Assembly: GCA_033065855.1 (NCBI GenBank)
Contig: JAVXUO010001485.1
Location: forward strand, 62,001 to 126,000
Length of the DNA stretch: 64,000 nucleotides
Reading direction: 5' to 3'
Source of the DNA: Escallonia rubra
Lineage: Eukaryota; Streptophyta; Magnoliopsida; Escalloniales; Escalloniaceae
Shown: positions 31,340-43,698 of the stretch, in pieces
Layout of the letters: each line of letters begins with the position of its first letter
Numbering within the stretch: the stretch's first letter is position 1
Made by a program: the position numbers and the translations under genes
Notes under the pieces: generated by a model
The model's input: only the letters and a program-made list of their open reading frames with translations
What the model was told of the DNA's origin: nothing
Databases searched by the model: none

Positions 31340-33175
31340 TTGGTAATAGGTCCTTTTATTACCAATGAAAAGCATCACAGTCATTATACAATCATATTTA
31401 CAACTAACAAAATAATGAAGAAAGCAAGCTATACACAATCATCAGTTTTGCAACACCATTAGAGGTAGTTCCCAGTTTTGGCAGAGTTGCAAGCTTGTGG
31501 TAGATTTTGCTATCTTCTTCCAACTTAAGACTCTGTGTAGGATCCATTTCTGAATATTTGCTATAATCTCAGCCCTCCCCTTATGACTCCCATTGAAAAT
31601 CCTTCGATTCCTTTCTTCCCATAGAGAGTAAACTGTGACAGCCAAGGTTAATTTACTTAACCTGGCTCTAAAACTCTTTCCCCTAAAATTACTGCATGCA
31701 TATTGCAGGAGTTGAGACCATGTATTGAACTGCCTAGTAACTAGCAGTTTACTTAAAACCTGCTTCCAAATCTCCTTGGTCATATTGCATTCCATAAAAA
31801 GATGCTCCATTGTTTCCTGTTGTTGCTCACACAAGCTGCATTGGTCCTCAGTTATTATGTTCCATGCTTTCAGCTTGTCTTTAGTCTTCAGTCTTCTTTT
31901 GCACAACAGCCACAATATAAATGCACACTATGGGATGTATCCAGAAAACCATACTATCCTCCACCAACTCACAGCTGGATTATGATTTCGGATAGCATGC
32001 CAGGCCGAATTGGTGTCGAATTTTCCACTAGGGTGAGGTAGCCACTTTATTTGATCCTCATTCTCTGTATTAGTAGATAAGTCTGGGAGTTGGCTAGTTA
32101 GCAGCCTCAATTCTGGTGATCTTCTAGGTAGATTCCACATGCCATGCACCAACACTTCACTCACCTTTAGTTCCAAAGAACTAGCAGCATCATACAGAAT
32201 CCTCATTCCATATTGATTGACAATAGGGCCATTAGGTAGCCAATTATCAAGCCAAAAACAAGTATTGTTACCATTCCCAATTTGATATTTTATGAGTGGC
32301 TGTATCTTACCTCTAAGCTGTATAAGCTTTCTCCATGTCCAGGATAGATTAACTGGTGGTTTGAAAAACCAGAGATTTTGATCTTTGATTATATAGGTGT
32401 GGCACCATTTAATCCATAGAGTGTCCTTTTTGGTAGCCAGATCCCATATGTATTTGGCCATTGCTGCTTTGTTCCATTCATGGAGCTTCCTTATGCCAAG
32501 CCCACCTTCTTTCTTTGGCATGCACACATCATGCCAAGCCACTTTGGCCCCAAAGCATTTTATGTCACTGCCATGCCAAATAAAACTCCTAATTTTTGCT
32601 TCAATATCATTAATTATCTTTTTTGGAAACAAGAAGAGTGAACACCAGTAGACTTGCATGCTAGTTAGAACAGAGGTTGCTAGCTGCAATCTGCCTGCAT
32701 AGGACAACTGTTTGACAGTCCAGCTACTAATTCTTTTAGTGATCCTTTCAATCAATACTTGGCAATCAGAGACCTTGAGCTTGGTAGTTATTAATGGCAC
32801 CCCCAAGTAAGTTACAGGAAATTTGCCTAGAGGAATTCCCAGTAGATGACTTAGAGCATGCTTGTCTTCTTCATTGATCCCTGTTGCAAAAAGTGAGCTT
32901 TTATCCAGGTTGGGCTTAAGGCCTGAGATGTGCCCAAACTCTTGAACAGCTTGTTTGATGAGAGTCAGAGATTGTGTATTTGCCCCAGCCAAGATAAACA
33001 AATCATCAGCAAAATACACATGTGTAATCTTTAGGTCCTTGCACTTTGGATGGAAGGTAAACTCAGGTCTCATGGAGTAATCATCCAGAAGGCATGAGAA
33101 AGCTTCCATCACTATGAGAAATAAGTAGGGTGAGATTGGATCACCCTGCTCACCCTACTTAGTAGCTGGACTGCA
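31340..33175 (-). mobile_element. 5'-truncated LINE (L1-type) with RT and zf-RVT domains
   Basis: Non-LTR retrotransposon piece. Reading leftward it starts inside the reverse transcriptase at GEQGDPISPYLFLIVMEAF (about 33170-33110), then has the catalytic YFADD box, then FPVTYLGVPL and ISSWTVKQLSYAGRLQL, and ends with the cysteine-rich zf-RVT region (CSLCEQQQETMEHLFMEC near 31830-31780). One frameshift near 31920 splits it into 394 and 157 codons. The 3' end at about 31340 has a short A-rich tail (T-run on the + strand at 31328-31333). It sits in the second PHD copy of the host pseudogene: FVCMR follows directly on the left and the CNAV stretch is just to the right. Endonuclease and ORF1 are missing, consistent with 5' truncation. 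Confidence 0.9.
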
Positions 33176-33320
33176 TTGCAATTGTTGTCCCAGAACACCT
33201 ATTGTTGTTGCCAAACACCGCATGTATCACAAGCAACATTCTTTCACCATCATCCTTCTTAGTCTCACAAACGGAGTCTACCAGTCCGACATCGTTTTTT
33301 TACCTGACACCTAGAAACGA

Positions 33321-34000
33321 GCATCCTTGTTAGGTTTCCTACTAAAGGAGATCCCTTCCTCATCTTTTTATCTCCTCTTGGAAGACCATCCTTGTTAGGT
33401 TTCCTCCTACTAGACATCCCCTCCTCAGCTTTAATCTCCACTTCAGAACGAGCATCCTTGTGAGGTTTTCTCCTACTAGAGATCCCGTCCTCAGCTTTAA
33501 TCCTTACTTCGGAGCAGCATCCTTGTTAGGTTTCTTCCTAGTATAGATCCCGTTCTCAGTTTTAATCTCCACTTAGGAACGAGCATCCTTGTTAGGTTTC
33601 CTCCTAACTTGGAAACAAGCAGCCGTCTTAGCTTTCTTCCTACAGGAGATCCCTGCCCCAAGCTTTTGTCTCAAGTTGCAAACAAGCATCCTTGTTGGGT
33701 TTCCTCATACATTACGAACGAGTATCCTTGTTAGGTTTCCTCCTAACTTGGAAACAAGCAGCGGTGTTAGCTTTCTTTCTACAGGAGATCCCTGCCCCAA
33801 ACTTTTCTCTCAAGTTGCAAACGTACATCCTTGTTGGGTTTCCATGTACTTTACGAAAAAGCATTCTTGTTAAGTTTCCCCCTACCTTGGAAACGAACAC
33901 CCTTGTTAGGCTTCCTCCTACAGGCAATCATGTCCTCGGTCATTATCTCCACTTGAAAATGAGCATCCCATTTAGGTTTCCTCCTGCAGGAGTTTAAGCA
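33321..34000 (-). repeat. Tandem repeats of about 65 bp in the PHD pseudogene
   Basis: About eleven copies of GCATCCTTGTTAGGTTTCCT start at roughly 33321, 33386, 33451, 33514, 33581, 33685, 33722, 33825, 33861, 33898 and 33961, most spaced by 65 bases and some by 37 or 104. On the - strand they encode a basic 21-22-residue unit of the type RRKPNKDAR followed by a VEIKAEDGI-like stretch. They lie directly after the first PHD finger, in frame with it for the first units, so they probably were protein repeats that expanded and then decayed. Confidence 0.8.
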
Positions 34001-34905
34001 TCTCATGCAGACAAACTTTGTAGGGACTTCATTATTACTGTCGATCCCAATACACCTCGTGTGCTGCCAAACACGACACTTATCACAAGCCAGCATTCTT
34101 TAACCATTGTCGTCCTTAGTCCCACACATGCAGTCCACCGTCCACTTCAGTACCCCTCTCAGCACTGAAATGATGCAGCCCATGTATTCCAAGGCATTTT
34201 CCTCGAACCCGGACTGACCCTTTTGATCCAACTAATAACTTAAAAGTCATCCAGGCATCCAGAGGACCACAATCGAGCATTTTGTTAGCTTTGAAACGAT
34301 TAAATATAGCTTACCCTTCTTGAAAAGCTTTGGTAGTTTCACATTTAAGATCAGCAATGTAAGCATTTTCTGGTAGAATTAATAATTCTGGAGGTATTAC
34401 TTGATATCCTCAAGGTGGTCTATGAGCTCCACATGACACAAGGTGGGTGGAGGTAAGGTCCAAAGCTTCCATTTTGTCGAGCTTGTAGTTCTTGACAAAG
34501 TGCTTGCAATCAAGAATTTTAGTAGCAGAGTCAATCACCATTACCCTTGTTGCTTCAGGCATGTAACAGCACATTGTTTTAGGATGGATAACAGATTCAT
34601 AAAAACTTTAAATCATGAATAAGCTGCTCTACTGATGGTTGGCTTGAGTTTGAGCCAGTTCCATCACGTGCCAAACCAGCTCGTTCAAGCCTGTTAGCAT
34701 GAGAAAAAAAAGAAAAGAAAAGAAAAAAGAAAGTAATAACTTGATATAAGAGATGCTAAATGAATGCTTCACTGAAATATATGTTTTCCTCATCACCTGA
34801 ATTTAGCAGACGCACAAAATGATTGCATCTGGTGGTAACTACCATGCTATTGGACGCTACCTTTGTCCAAAGTGTTGAAGGCAATAATCAAGAGCATCAT
34901 GCCGG

Positions 34906-35268
34906 TTCCAGTGGACTTCCTCTTAATTATCGATTGCCGAGTACATCTTTGATTTTCATCCGGTTCTAGTGGACTTCCTCATTGTATTTTTGTATTGTTT
35001 AGATTTATAGTGTTTCATTTTTAGTTTATTACGTATTTTATCACCTTTAGGCTTTCACTTATTACTTAAAGTTAATCTAAAGTGTAGGATATGCTCTACT
35101 TTAGTTTAATTGTAATTAGTTTTGGGTCTATATGTTCGTTGTTAGTTTCTGACCTTTATGGTCATGTATACACAGAGTCACGGAAATGTCGTGACCTTTA
35201 CTCGCCGTTGGGCAACGCTGTAACCTTTTTAATTATCAATGCTATTATCTTATTAACAAAAAAAAAAA
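34906..35268 (+). mobile_element. 5'-truncated LINE 3' end with 13-bp target duplication
   Basis: 363 bases ending in a run of about 12 A, flanked by AGCATCATGCCGG at 34893-34905 and 35269-35281. The text before the tail (TTAATTATCAATGC...CTTATTAAC) is like a plant LINE 3' UTR. It splits an exon of the PHD pseudogene exactly at the duplicated sequence; removing it would rejoin RHDA and DYCLQHF. Confidence 0.88.
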
Positions 35269-35887
35269 AGCATCATGCCGGACTGATTTGCATAGGGCAC
35301 CTTTAAGAGCACGTCCTGAGACCCAGTTGCCCTCGTCAGCGGCTACTTGCAGTATCTTGATCAGAGCTTGTTCTACACTTGACAGTCCTGCGGCTGGACT
35401 TCTGACAAGTTCAAGGCTTCAAAGACCCATGGTTTTCATTGATCAGCCTTAACATAAAGGAGAATAGGTCCCTTGAAATTACATCTCGTATACTTTGTGA
35501 GCTACAAATCGCTTAGGTATCTACCTTCTTATTCTTATAGCTATTAAATCAAGATGATGTACATAGTATGAAAAGAGTTATGTGCTTGACGGCGGATGTT
35601 ACCAACTTGCATTGAATTTTGATACAAGAATAAGAGGGTAAGATCGAAGCCACAAGCACCAAGGCCCTTGTATGCTTTGTGTACTTTGGCTTGCATATAT
35701 TGCTTTCTTTTGTGGTAAATATGGAACTATACACATACGTATGTATGCCTCAGAAAGCTATGAACATAAACACTGAATTTGTCCAATTGTAGCCATTTAC
35801 ACCCTGAAACTGACCCTACTTTGCCTCTCTTACTTGTGTAAAACATACTATGAGCACTCTAAAAAGACAAAAAATGCATTTTATCTT

Positions 35888-36860
35888 AGGGTGTGTTTGA
35901 AACCCTTGTAGTTTTTGTTTGAAGTTTCAAAAAAAAAAAAAAAGAAGGGAAAACCCAGACCAGTTTCTGTTTTCAGTTTTTACAAAAGAAGGTAAGTGTT
36001 TGATTGAGAGGTTTTTTTATTCTTTCCTTTATCGCCACTGCCTACGACTTGGCCTTCACCGCAGCTGACGACAACTTGGCATCTGCAGTCAGATCTAATG
36101 GACCTTTACCTTGGAAGAGAGGCGCACACCGTGTTGGTGGGTGGCGCTTGGTGGCGGGATGCAAGCGACATCAGCAACTCGGCGTCGTGGGTGTGAGATT
36201 GGTGGTCGTGGGTGGCGATTCATTGGTAGATTTTTGGAGGAGGTGCTGTGGATCGGCAATTGGTGGCCGTTGGTGGTTGTGGGTGTGTGCGGTCGACGAT
36301 TCATTATGGAGGCTGTGGTCAAGTGTTGCAATTCGTGGCCGGCGGTGCTGGGTCGTGGTGTTGGAGGCAGTGGTGGGACGTTGGCAGTGGTTATGGTTGT
36401 CAAGATGATGTGGTATTTGTGGAGGTGATGGCGGCAGATTGATGGTATTTGCGGAAGTGTAAATGGTGACGGCATCGAGGCAAATAAGAGGAACTGAGGG
36501 TGGTCATGGAGGGGCAGGGGTTTGGGGGGAGGATGATTGCTGGCCATGGTGGTAATGTGATGCCAGGTCTGGTAGTTGTGGTGGTGCTCTGTGTGTGGTG
36601 ATGGAGATTTTGTTAAAATGATGCTCTTTTTTTTGCTTTTAACAAGGTTTGAAGGTTGGATCTCAAAACAAAAACCAAAACTAAAAATTCAAAACTCCAA
36701 AATGGAGTTTTCAGAAACAGCTCTATTTTAAAATCTGGTTTTCAAAACTGAAGGGAAGAAAAGAAAAAAGGAAAACTGTCTGTCAAACGTGTTTTTTTTT
36801 CTGGAGTTTATAAAATTGGATAAAAAATTGAAAACAAAAACTCTGTCAAACACTACCTTA
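35888..36860. mobile_element. hAT-like element with GGTGG core in the PHD pseudogene
   Basis: The left end GGGTGTGTTTGAAACCC and the reverse of the right end AAGGTAGTGTTTGACAGAG are alike. Inside are TTTTCAGTTTT-type subterminal sequence and a GC-rich core (36110-36600) of GGTGG and GGTCGTGGG units. It separates the first coding piece of the PHD pseudogene (beyond 36865) from the rest. It has the same design as 1515-1893 and 18052-19140, with the core in the opposite orientation. Confidence 0.6.
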
Positions 36861-37138
36861 TTTTGTGAATGTTTTGCAAGCCCCTTCCCCAGGAAGCCAA
36901 ACAAAAACCATGATGGAACACACAAAAAAAGAGGTTCGAACTTGACTACAAGTCCATGGCATAGCCTGTCCCAGAACTTTAGAATATCAGACTCATAGGC
37001 AATCTTAGAGCCACCCCCACTGCCATTGAGGGTAAGAAGAAGGCCATATCCGTTTGAGTGAACCGCACTGGGATCCTTAAACTGGCAGTATAACCAGTCC
37101 CCATGATTATCCTCATTAATAATATAGTCGCAACTCAT

Positions 37139-38054
37139 GCACTCGCAAGTTAAAAATCAAATTGATGAAAGCACCAACATATCTAAAGCTTAAGCCTCAA
37201 TGAAGGAAGAACAAGGAAGGCATCAAAATAAAGGAAGTTGGGCACTAGTTTAAAGTTATTTTACTTGTACTTTCATCCTTTTGTTGATGAAGTTTTTAGA
37301 CCTTGCTAAAAAATAGAAATAATAACTCCTTAAGTTTGGGAGTAAAATACAACCAAGGACTGCATTTTGACAAAATGGACAAGTACATCCAAAATGTTAG
37401 AAAGTTGTATTAGATTCCTTCAACTTAGGGTTTTGTGAGACTTAACTAACGATTTCGGGTGACGTTGCCATTTCATACTTCGAAAATGCCAATAATACTC
37501 TCTCCCCCTCTCTCTCTTGCGCACGTGCGCTTGTTCTGTCGTCGCAGCCATCACAACCTCTTTAGTGCCTTTAAATCTTCCACCATCGTCACTGAACCAA
37601 GCAATTAGACACACACTATCGCATTTAACAACCACCACAAAAAATCGAGCACAACCCAAAAACCACAGACACATAGAAAAACACATATTCCGAACTATCA
37701 CCTTTCCTGTAAATACTGATAGATTTGATGGTGGAGGTGGCTGTTTGCAATCGCTGTGGAGGACTGTAGTTGTTGTTGGCATCAGTGGTCCATGATGGTT
37801 GTGCGTACATGTGTGTGTGGTTTGAACGATGAAGTAGAGTATTGAGGAAAAGATGTGTGCGTGTGTGTTGGTGGTTAGCCTTTAGTAAAAGAGGAAGAAT
37901 AATGATTGAGGTGGAGTAGGCGGTGGTTGTTGAGGGTGTTGGTGGTAATATGTCTGGTGGTGGGTTTATATTTTCCAGATCTAATAGGTTAGGGATGAAG
38001 GCTCGTGCGCGGGGCGGGGGGGGGGGGGGGGGGTGTCAATTGATGTGGCGTCTT
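37139..38054. other. No gene recognised; poly-G run
   Basis: Contains CT-rich text at 37498-37520, CACCACC/GGTGG stretches (37620-37760; 37900-37970) and a G-run of about 18 at 38014-38033 immediately before the Tat LTR. Possibly upstream sequence of the PHD gene mixed with transposon remnants. Confidence 0.4.
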
Positions 38055-39356
38055 TGTAGACACCCCAATTTTGTTGTTAATATTAATTAAATAATTAATG
38101 GACTTAGTATTAATTATGGTGCATTATTAAGCCTGGACCTAGTGATGCGACTTGATTAATTAATTTAGTCCAATCTAGTTTAAATGTCTAAGTCCAGTTG
38201 TCAAGTTTAGTTATCAAGTCCATTGGTCTTGTCCAGGTCAATAGTCTAGTCTCGTCTGGAAGTCCATTTGGTAATTGGCCCAGTTCAGTCCAATTATGTC
38301 TGTCCAGTCTAATGCCTAGATTATTTTAATTTATTAAGTTGGTTTAGATAATTTAGGAAAATAATCTATGAATTATTCCTGATGCAAAGATTAAATCAAT
38401 GATGTATATGGTTAAGATGAATTATCTCGAATATGGTATATCCTATCTGCAAAATAAGAGATAATTACCGAATTAAGAGTCAGATAGTGCCTCGAAATTC
38501 AGGAAAAAATTATTTTAATTTATGGCGTGAACTGGTCGATTATTGACAAATCGGCCAGTTAATTGACTTTTGTTAATCTGCGATTTTATGCAATACTCTG
38601 ACTTATCTCCAACTTGCAGATTGGCATAGCGAATCTTATCATATTCTGCAATCCCGAGCTCTATAAATAGGGCCATTGGCCTTTATTTTCAATACCTCTA
38701 AAACTTGAGAGCTTATTCTCTTTAGAGCTTGCGTACTATTTCTCTGTGAAGCGATAATCTAGCTCTTTCGGGAATTCTTTTGATCACTTTGCATCGCGGA
38801 TCATTCGGAGAGTGTTCCCGAGTTTTCGAGACAAGCTACTTTAAGAGGTAATTTTAATAGTTTTCTAACTTAAAAAATCACATAGATTGTCTCCCATTTT
38901 CCGTAGTCTCATTCCATCGCAAAAGTAAAAAAAAGAGTCTTTTACCTTTTTGAGTTTAGGTTTAAGTCTCGGAATGTAGACTACTTACTGTAGAACTAAA
39001 GTCCAACTACAGCGGTTTTGATTCCGGTTAGTCCGACTGGATACTTAGGCAATTCGACCCTTATGTCGAGTTCAAGCCAAAAATACAAAAAATAAAACTT
39101 AGGGTAAATTTTATTATATTTTGTGCGTTACGTGTTTTAAGGCCCAAAATTAATAGATATGAAGTAGAGACCGAAAGGGCGTGGCGGGTGCCTAACACCT
39201 TCTTGCTATGTAACTTAGTCCCGGAACCTATCTCACGGTTTTTGATAGACCATGTCCTCCTTTTGGACACTTTAGAGTTATTTTAATTAAATAAGATGGC
39301 GACTCCTAAAAAATCCTTTCTTAGCGAGATAATGTTTTTCGAGGTGGTTCGCTACA
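38055..39356 (+). repeat. 5' LTR of the Tat-type element
   Basis: Starts TGTAGACACCCC and ends TTCGCTACA directly before the primer-binding site; 1302 bp. The TATA box CTATAAATA is at 38661-38669, with the text CTCTTTAGAGCTTGCG about 60 bases later. A related LTR fragment lies at 14091-14760. Confidence 0.85.
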
Positions 39357-39357
39357 G

Positions 39358-39374
39358 TGGCAATTCTGTTGGGG
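39358..39374 (+). promoter_or_regulatory. Primer-binding site (tRNA-Arg type)
   Basis: TGGCAATTCTGTTGGGG, one base after the LTR end. It is close to TGGCGACTCTRCTGGGG, the site shared by plant Tat/Ogre elements. Confidence 0.8.
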
Positions 39375-40439
39375 GGTTAAAATAAGAGGACTAGACTTGA
39401 AATTTTTTTACTGTCTTTCTGGCCTTATTGTAATATCTTTGTATTTTGTGGAATGTACAATGTGATATAACTGTGGTACTTGCGTTTTTATTTCCATACC
39501 TCATACACGTGCACGTCTTACCCTGACCATTCACTCGAGGCCAATGGTTGAAGCCCTTGGACCTCCTGGTCTCAAGGCGGTCTTTCGGTTGTACCCTCAC
39601 CTCCATGACCTCATACTAAAGGGACCTTCTGGTCTTCTTGGTATATTTAAGGACTTGTATGCATACCAGTGATCGCCCATTATTAACTTCAAGAGTTATA
39701 AACATGAGGTATGTGGTACAGTCGAGATGATTGAGTGACCTTTACACCGACGTTGAGAGGAAACCACACACCCGGACCATTCAGTATTATGCCCTTTGTT
39801 GGGAGAATACCTATATTGGCTATAGCATGTTGGTAGGGAAACTAACCAACATTCTACCAGTTAAATTGGTAATTTTGCAAAAAGGGAAGACTCTGACTAA
39901 TCGGCTGGTTAACAGTACTCCCAACCGAATGGTTAGTCAGCATGTGCATTGCTTGAAAAATACGAGATTGACTGGTTTATACCCTGATCCACCCCACGGA
40001 CCAACCGGCCAATTTATCCATCAGGATGACCAGACAGTTAGTCAAAACCGTACCCTCCAAAAAAAATTCTAGAAGATTCTCAAAAAACCCTCTCCCCACT
40101 GGCTAACCGGCTAGTTTATCCATCAAGATGATTAGACGGTTAGTCAGAACCTTACCCTCCAAAAAGAATTCCAAAAAATAACCCTAACCTCACTGACCAA
40201 CCTGCCGATTTTTCTTCCTGGATAACCAGACGGTTAATTAGTCCTAACCCCTAACTTTCAAAATTCTGAAAAAACAGCCCCAAGGACCAGAAATTTTCCT
40301 CTCACCCCTATCAGCGTACGAGCCAGTCAGCTTGATCTCTATGGTATGTGTAATTAAATTTTCGATAAATTTCTCTATATAGTTAAGGCTAAGTGTAGTT
40401 GGTATCATGACTTATCCAGAAAGCTCTCATGAATTCTAA

Positions 40440-41590
40440 TGGCTGAGGAATCCCCACAGATCTCAGATTTGATTCGTATTATCAGTGAAGTAAAGAAATA
40501 TTTTCAGAATGGTTTCACAACTTTGACAGATCAACAATCTCGAACAGCCAAGGAATTAAACAACCTAAAAGAGAGAGGTAAGAAAGAACCAAATGAAGAG
40601 GCAAGAGGGGAAAAGATGGATGACAACAAAAAGGGTCTGGAGTTTGATTGACAATATGAATCCGAGGATGATCAAGTATAACCCCTGCTGTTCCAGAGTG
40701 GAAAGATAAACTGACAAATCTTAAATCGCCAGGATGCAGAGAGCCGACGATTTCCTAGACCTTAGTATCCTGACCATGAATCCCGAAGATAGATTATCCC
40801 CCAAGTTTAAGATGCTGGAGATGGATAAATTCAACGGAACCACAGATCCCAAAATCCATGTCAAGATGTACAGGCAGGCGCTAGCCCATATGGAGTGAAT
40901 CAGAACCAGTTGATACAGTTGTTCCACTGTACTATCACAGAAGCCATTTCTCGTTGGTTCCTCACTTTGGATGAAGCCTGACTTCAGATTTGGGAAGATG
41001 TTGCGAGAGAGATCGTGAACTAATACCGTTATTATACCGACCTAGATATTACCCAGAGAGATTTGGAAACCACTAAACAAGAATAAAAAGAGTCAGTGTT
41101 AGCCTTCATTATGAGGTGGAGGAATAAAATAGCTCAAATGGTGAACTGTCCGATGTAGGAAAAGCAAGTGAATATCGTCAGGAACAATCTACTTCCCCTA
41201 TACCATGACTATGTCTTTGGCCATTACCAAACCTCGTTCATGGCCCTTATGAGATCCTCATATATATAGAAGATGCCATCAATAAGGGAACCATCTCTCG
41301 TGAGCCAAAGTCCAGGGTATACCGAGCCAGTCCGAGGAGGTTTAATGCACAACCTAAGCCAGTTACAACCAACAATGTCAACAGTGTGTAAACATCCCAG
41401 ATAATGTCATGGGAGGCCACTGTAGAGCGTAGGAGGAAGTTCACACCATTGAATGCGCCGTTGCCTAAAGTTTTCGAGCAGTTATTAAGAAGGAGTACGA
41501 TATCCAAGTTGCCGCTTACCTTCACGCCACCAGTTATACCGGAAAGGTATGATATGCATGCGTTTTGCGCCTATCATCAAGGGAAATGAC
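40440..41590 (+). pseudogene. Tat-type gag, broken
   Basis: It starts MAEESPQISDLIRII. Pieces in several frames follow: PKFKMLEMDKFNGTTDPKIH (about 40803), AISRWFLTLDEA, a DLDITQRDLETTKQE block, then KLPLTFTPPVIPERYDMHAF and CAYHQG of a degenerate zinc-knuckle-like end. The capsid-like retrotransposon gag region is recognisable, but stops and shifts occur every 50-100 codons. Confidence 0.8.
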
Positions 41591-42229
41591 ACTCTACGGA
41601 GAGATGCTTGACGCTCCGGCACGCCATACAAGACCTCATTGACAAGGGAGAATCCTTCCTTCCCGTGAAGCCAAATTTTCGGACTCTTGCCACCTCACAG
41701 AGTTAACTACATTGATGATAGCTGACCAGTCATGGATCTTACCGCCTTTTTTATTCTAGCCAGCCATCTAGTTTGGAAGTTAGTTTCAGTATATCATTCT
41801 CTGCCACAGTTTTGTGATGTGAATACATAGGAAGAGTTGATGAAGGGTGAGGTTTTCACAGTCGAGGAAGAATACGATGAAGAAAGCAGTTTTATGTTCC
41901 AACCTAATGTCGAGGTATTGCACCTAACCTGATCAGACCGAGTGTATCAGGCTGCACCCCAGCCAACCATATCTGAATGCTGTTTTCGTAAGACTCTCAT
42001 AATGATAAAGTCCTAAGATAGTTCAAGAAAACCTAGGCCAACATTTCCATATGGGGATTGTTATCCACTTCATACTCCCACCGTCAAGCCCTCATCAAAC
42101 TATTTAGCAAGGCCCAGATATTGATCCAAACCCAGCCCGAAGACCTGTCCCAAGTGCTAGGGGCTATACATTACAGAAATGTCTTCACCTTTTCCAAGTT
42201 AGATTTGCCCAAATCAGGATCGAGCCATA

Positions 42230-42620
42230 ACAAGTGATCCATATCACTATGCGAGCACTTGATACGAGGATTCCCTTAATACTCGTAGACAATGGTTCTG
42301 CCTTGAATGTTTGTCCTCTACGTACTGTTCAAGTTCTACGCATTGACCCTTCGGAGTTTACCCCTTCCAACCAAGCCGTCCGAACCTACGAAATACTCGT
42401 AGAGAAGTGATTGGTATAGTAAAGCTCCCAATGACTGTTGGAACCGCTAGTTTCGAAGTTGAGTTTTAAGTTTTGGATATATTTTCCATATTTAATCTCC
42501 TGTTAGGAAGAACTTGGGTACATTATTTAAGTATAATCTCCTTTACCTTGCACTAGAAGGTTAATTCTATTTTGGACAAGCCCGTCTTCACAATAATGGG
42601 AGATTCACAATTATCTCAAA
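42230..42620 (+). pseudogene. Tat-type aspartic protease, broken
   Basis: The stretch ALDTRIPLILVDNGSALNVC (about 42255) carries the catalytic aspartate in D-N-G-S form. A frameshifted remainder follows (LLGRTW-like text near 42503). Stops are present on both sides. Confidence 0.65.
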
Positions 42621-43133
42621 TCACACAGGTAGAAAATGATAAGAAATGTGTTTAGGTGGCACATGACTCGTTGGATGTTCTACTCAGTGGATTCAGAATG
42701 GATAGCCTGGTGCAGTGTCTGGACTATGAAGAAGTTTGTCACGGTGAAAATTCCTCACCTTTGCCTTTTATAGTAACATGATATTACTTCTTGTGTTGAG
42801 AAAGTTTTACTACTTTCCTAAAAGGCTGGGGTTGAAATTGTCAAAGAATTCCCAGCTTTTCATATATTGAGAATAAGAAGCATTAGTTCGAGTTGGGGTA
42901 TAAACCCACCAAGAAGGAGAATAAGGAAGCCATCAGAAAAATTTCTCAAACCAAAAAAGATAAGGAAAGTGGGTAGCACACGAATGCCAAAGGCATGACC
43001 AAGGTCCCCACCATGAAGGAACGCTTTGTCAAAGAAGGAGAAAGTGGGCCTTTTTATAGATTTCGGAGCCAGTCTATAACGTTGAAACATATAGGGAATA
43101 CTCTACGACTGTGAATGAGTTGAAGATGAGGAA

Positions 43134-43666
43134 TTGCCAATCCTGACTGCGCAAGATGTGTTAAATTGGTTGGATGTGATAGAACTGAAAGCGACGACAT
43201 CATGCTTCACTGATATGCATATCCTGGTGCTTATCTATGTACTGGACAACCAGATCATGAACCCAACAAACCTAATCGCTCCAGCACAGGGCGATGTACG
43301 AACTTGGATGATCGAGCACGGAAGTCCTGCTGCCAAAGATGCTTCGAAACTGGAAGACTTGGATGCTTATGTCACCTTAGCCAATTTGAATTTGCTCACA
43401 TACTATGTTTTCTCAGACTATTTGATTGATAATATGATCATTGATTTTGTTTATCCCTTAATTGCTGATATAAGTTATGATGAATTAATCAACACCGTTA
43501 ATGATGAATCACAATTGATGGACCCAAATAGAAAAAATACTTAAAGAAATGATGAAAGAAATTGAAAACCTGGAATTTAGTCGTGTCAAGCTAGTGGTCG
43601 AAGGAACAATCAAAGTCAACATAGGCACGCCCAAAAATATAAAAGGAATCAAAATAGGGCTAGCCT

Positions 43667-43698
<32 letters not shown>

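Larger units (their letters stand above)
31127..37138 (-). pseudogene. PHD-finger protein gene of the MS1/MMD1 family, broken
   Basis: Pieces of one gene lie in order on the - strand. 37138-36865: ...VHSNGYGLLLTLNGSGGGSK and ILKFWDRLC. 35410-35282: SSVEQALIKILQVAADEGNW and so on. 34892-34800: DALDYCLQHFGQ. About 34620-34330: RVMVIDSATKILDCKHFVK and PPELLILPENAYIADLKCET. 34310-34000: GKCLGIHGL and the PHD finger (ACDKCRVWQHTRC, VPTKFVCMRC). Then a tandem-repeat region, a second partial PHD copy (33310-33180), and the C-terminus 31340-31127 with GLAVTFGVHLLDMF. The order matches plant MS1/MMD1-like proteins, chromatin-binding regulators of meiocyte and tapetum development; the closest Arabidopsis relative I recall is At1g33420. 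Damage: a stop replaces Glu in DDNG-*-RML, there are frameshifts, and four insertions (31340-33175, 33321-34000, 34906-35268, 35888-36860). Exon edges are approximate. Confidence 0.82.

Noticed and set aside
31442-33112. A functional reverse-transcriptase gene
   Set aside because: It starts inside the RT domain, has a frameshift, and lacks endonuclease and ORF1; it is a dead LINE copy.
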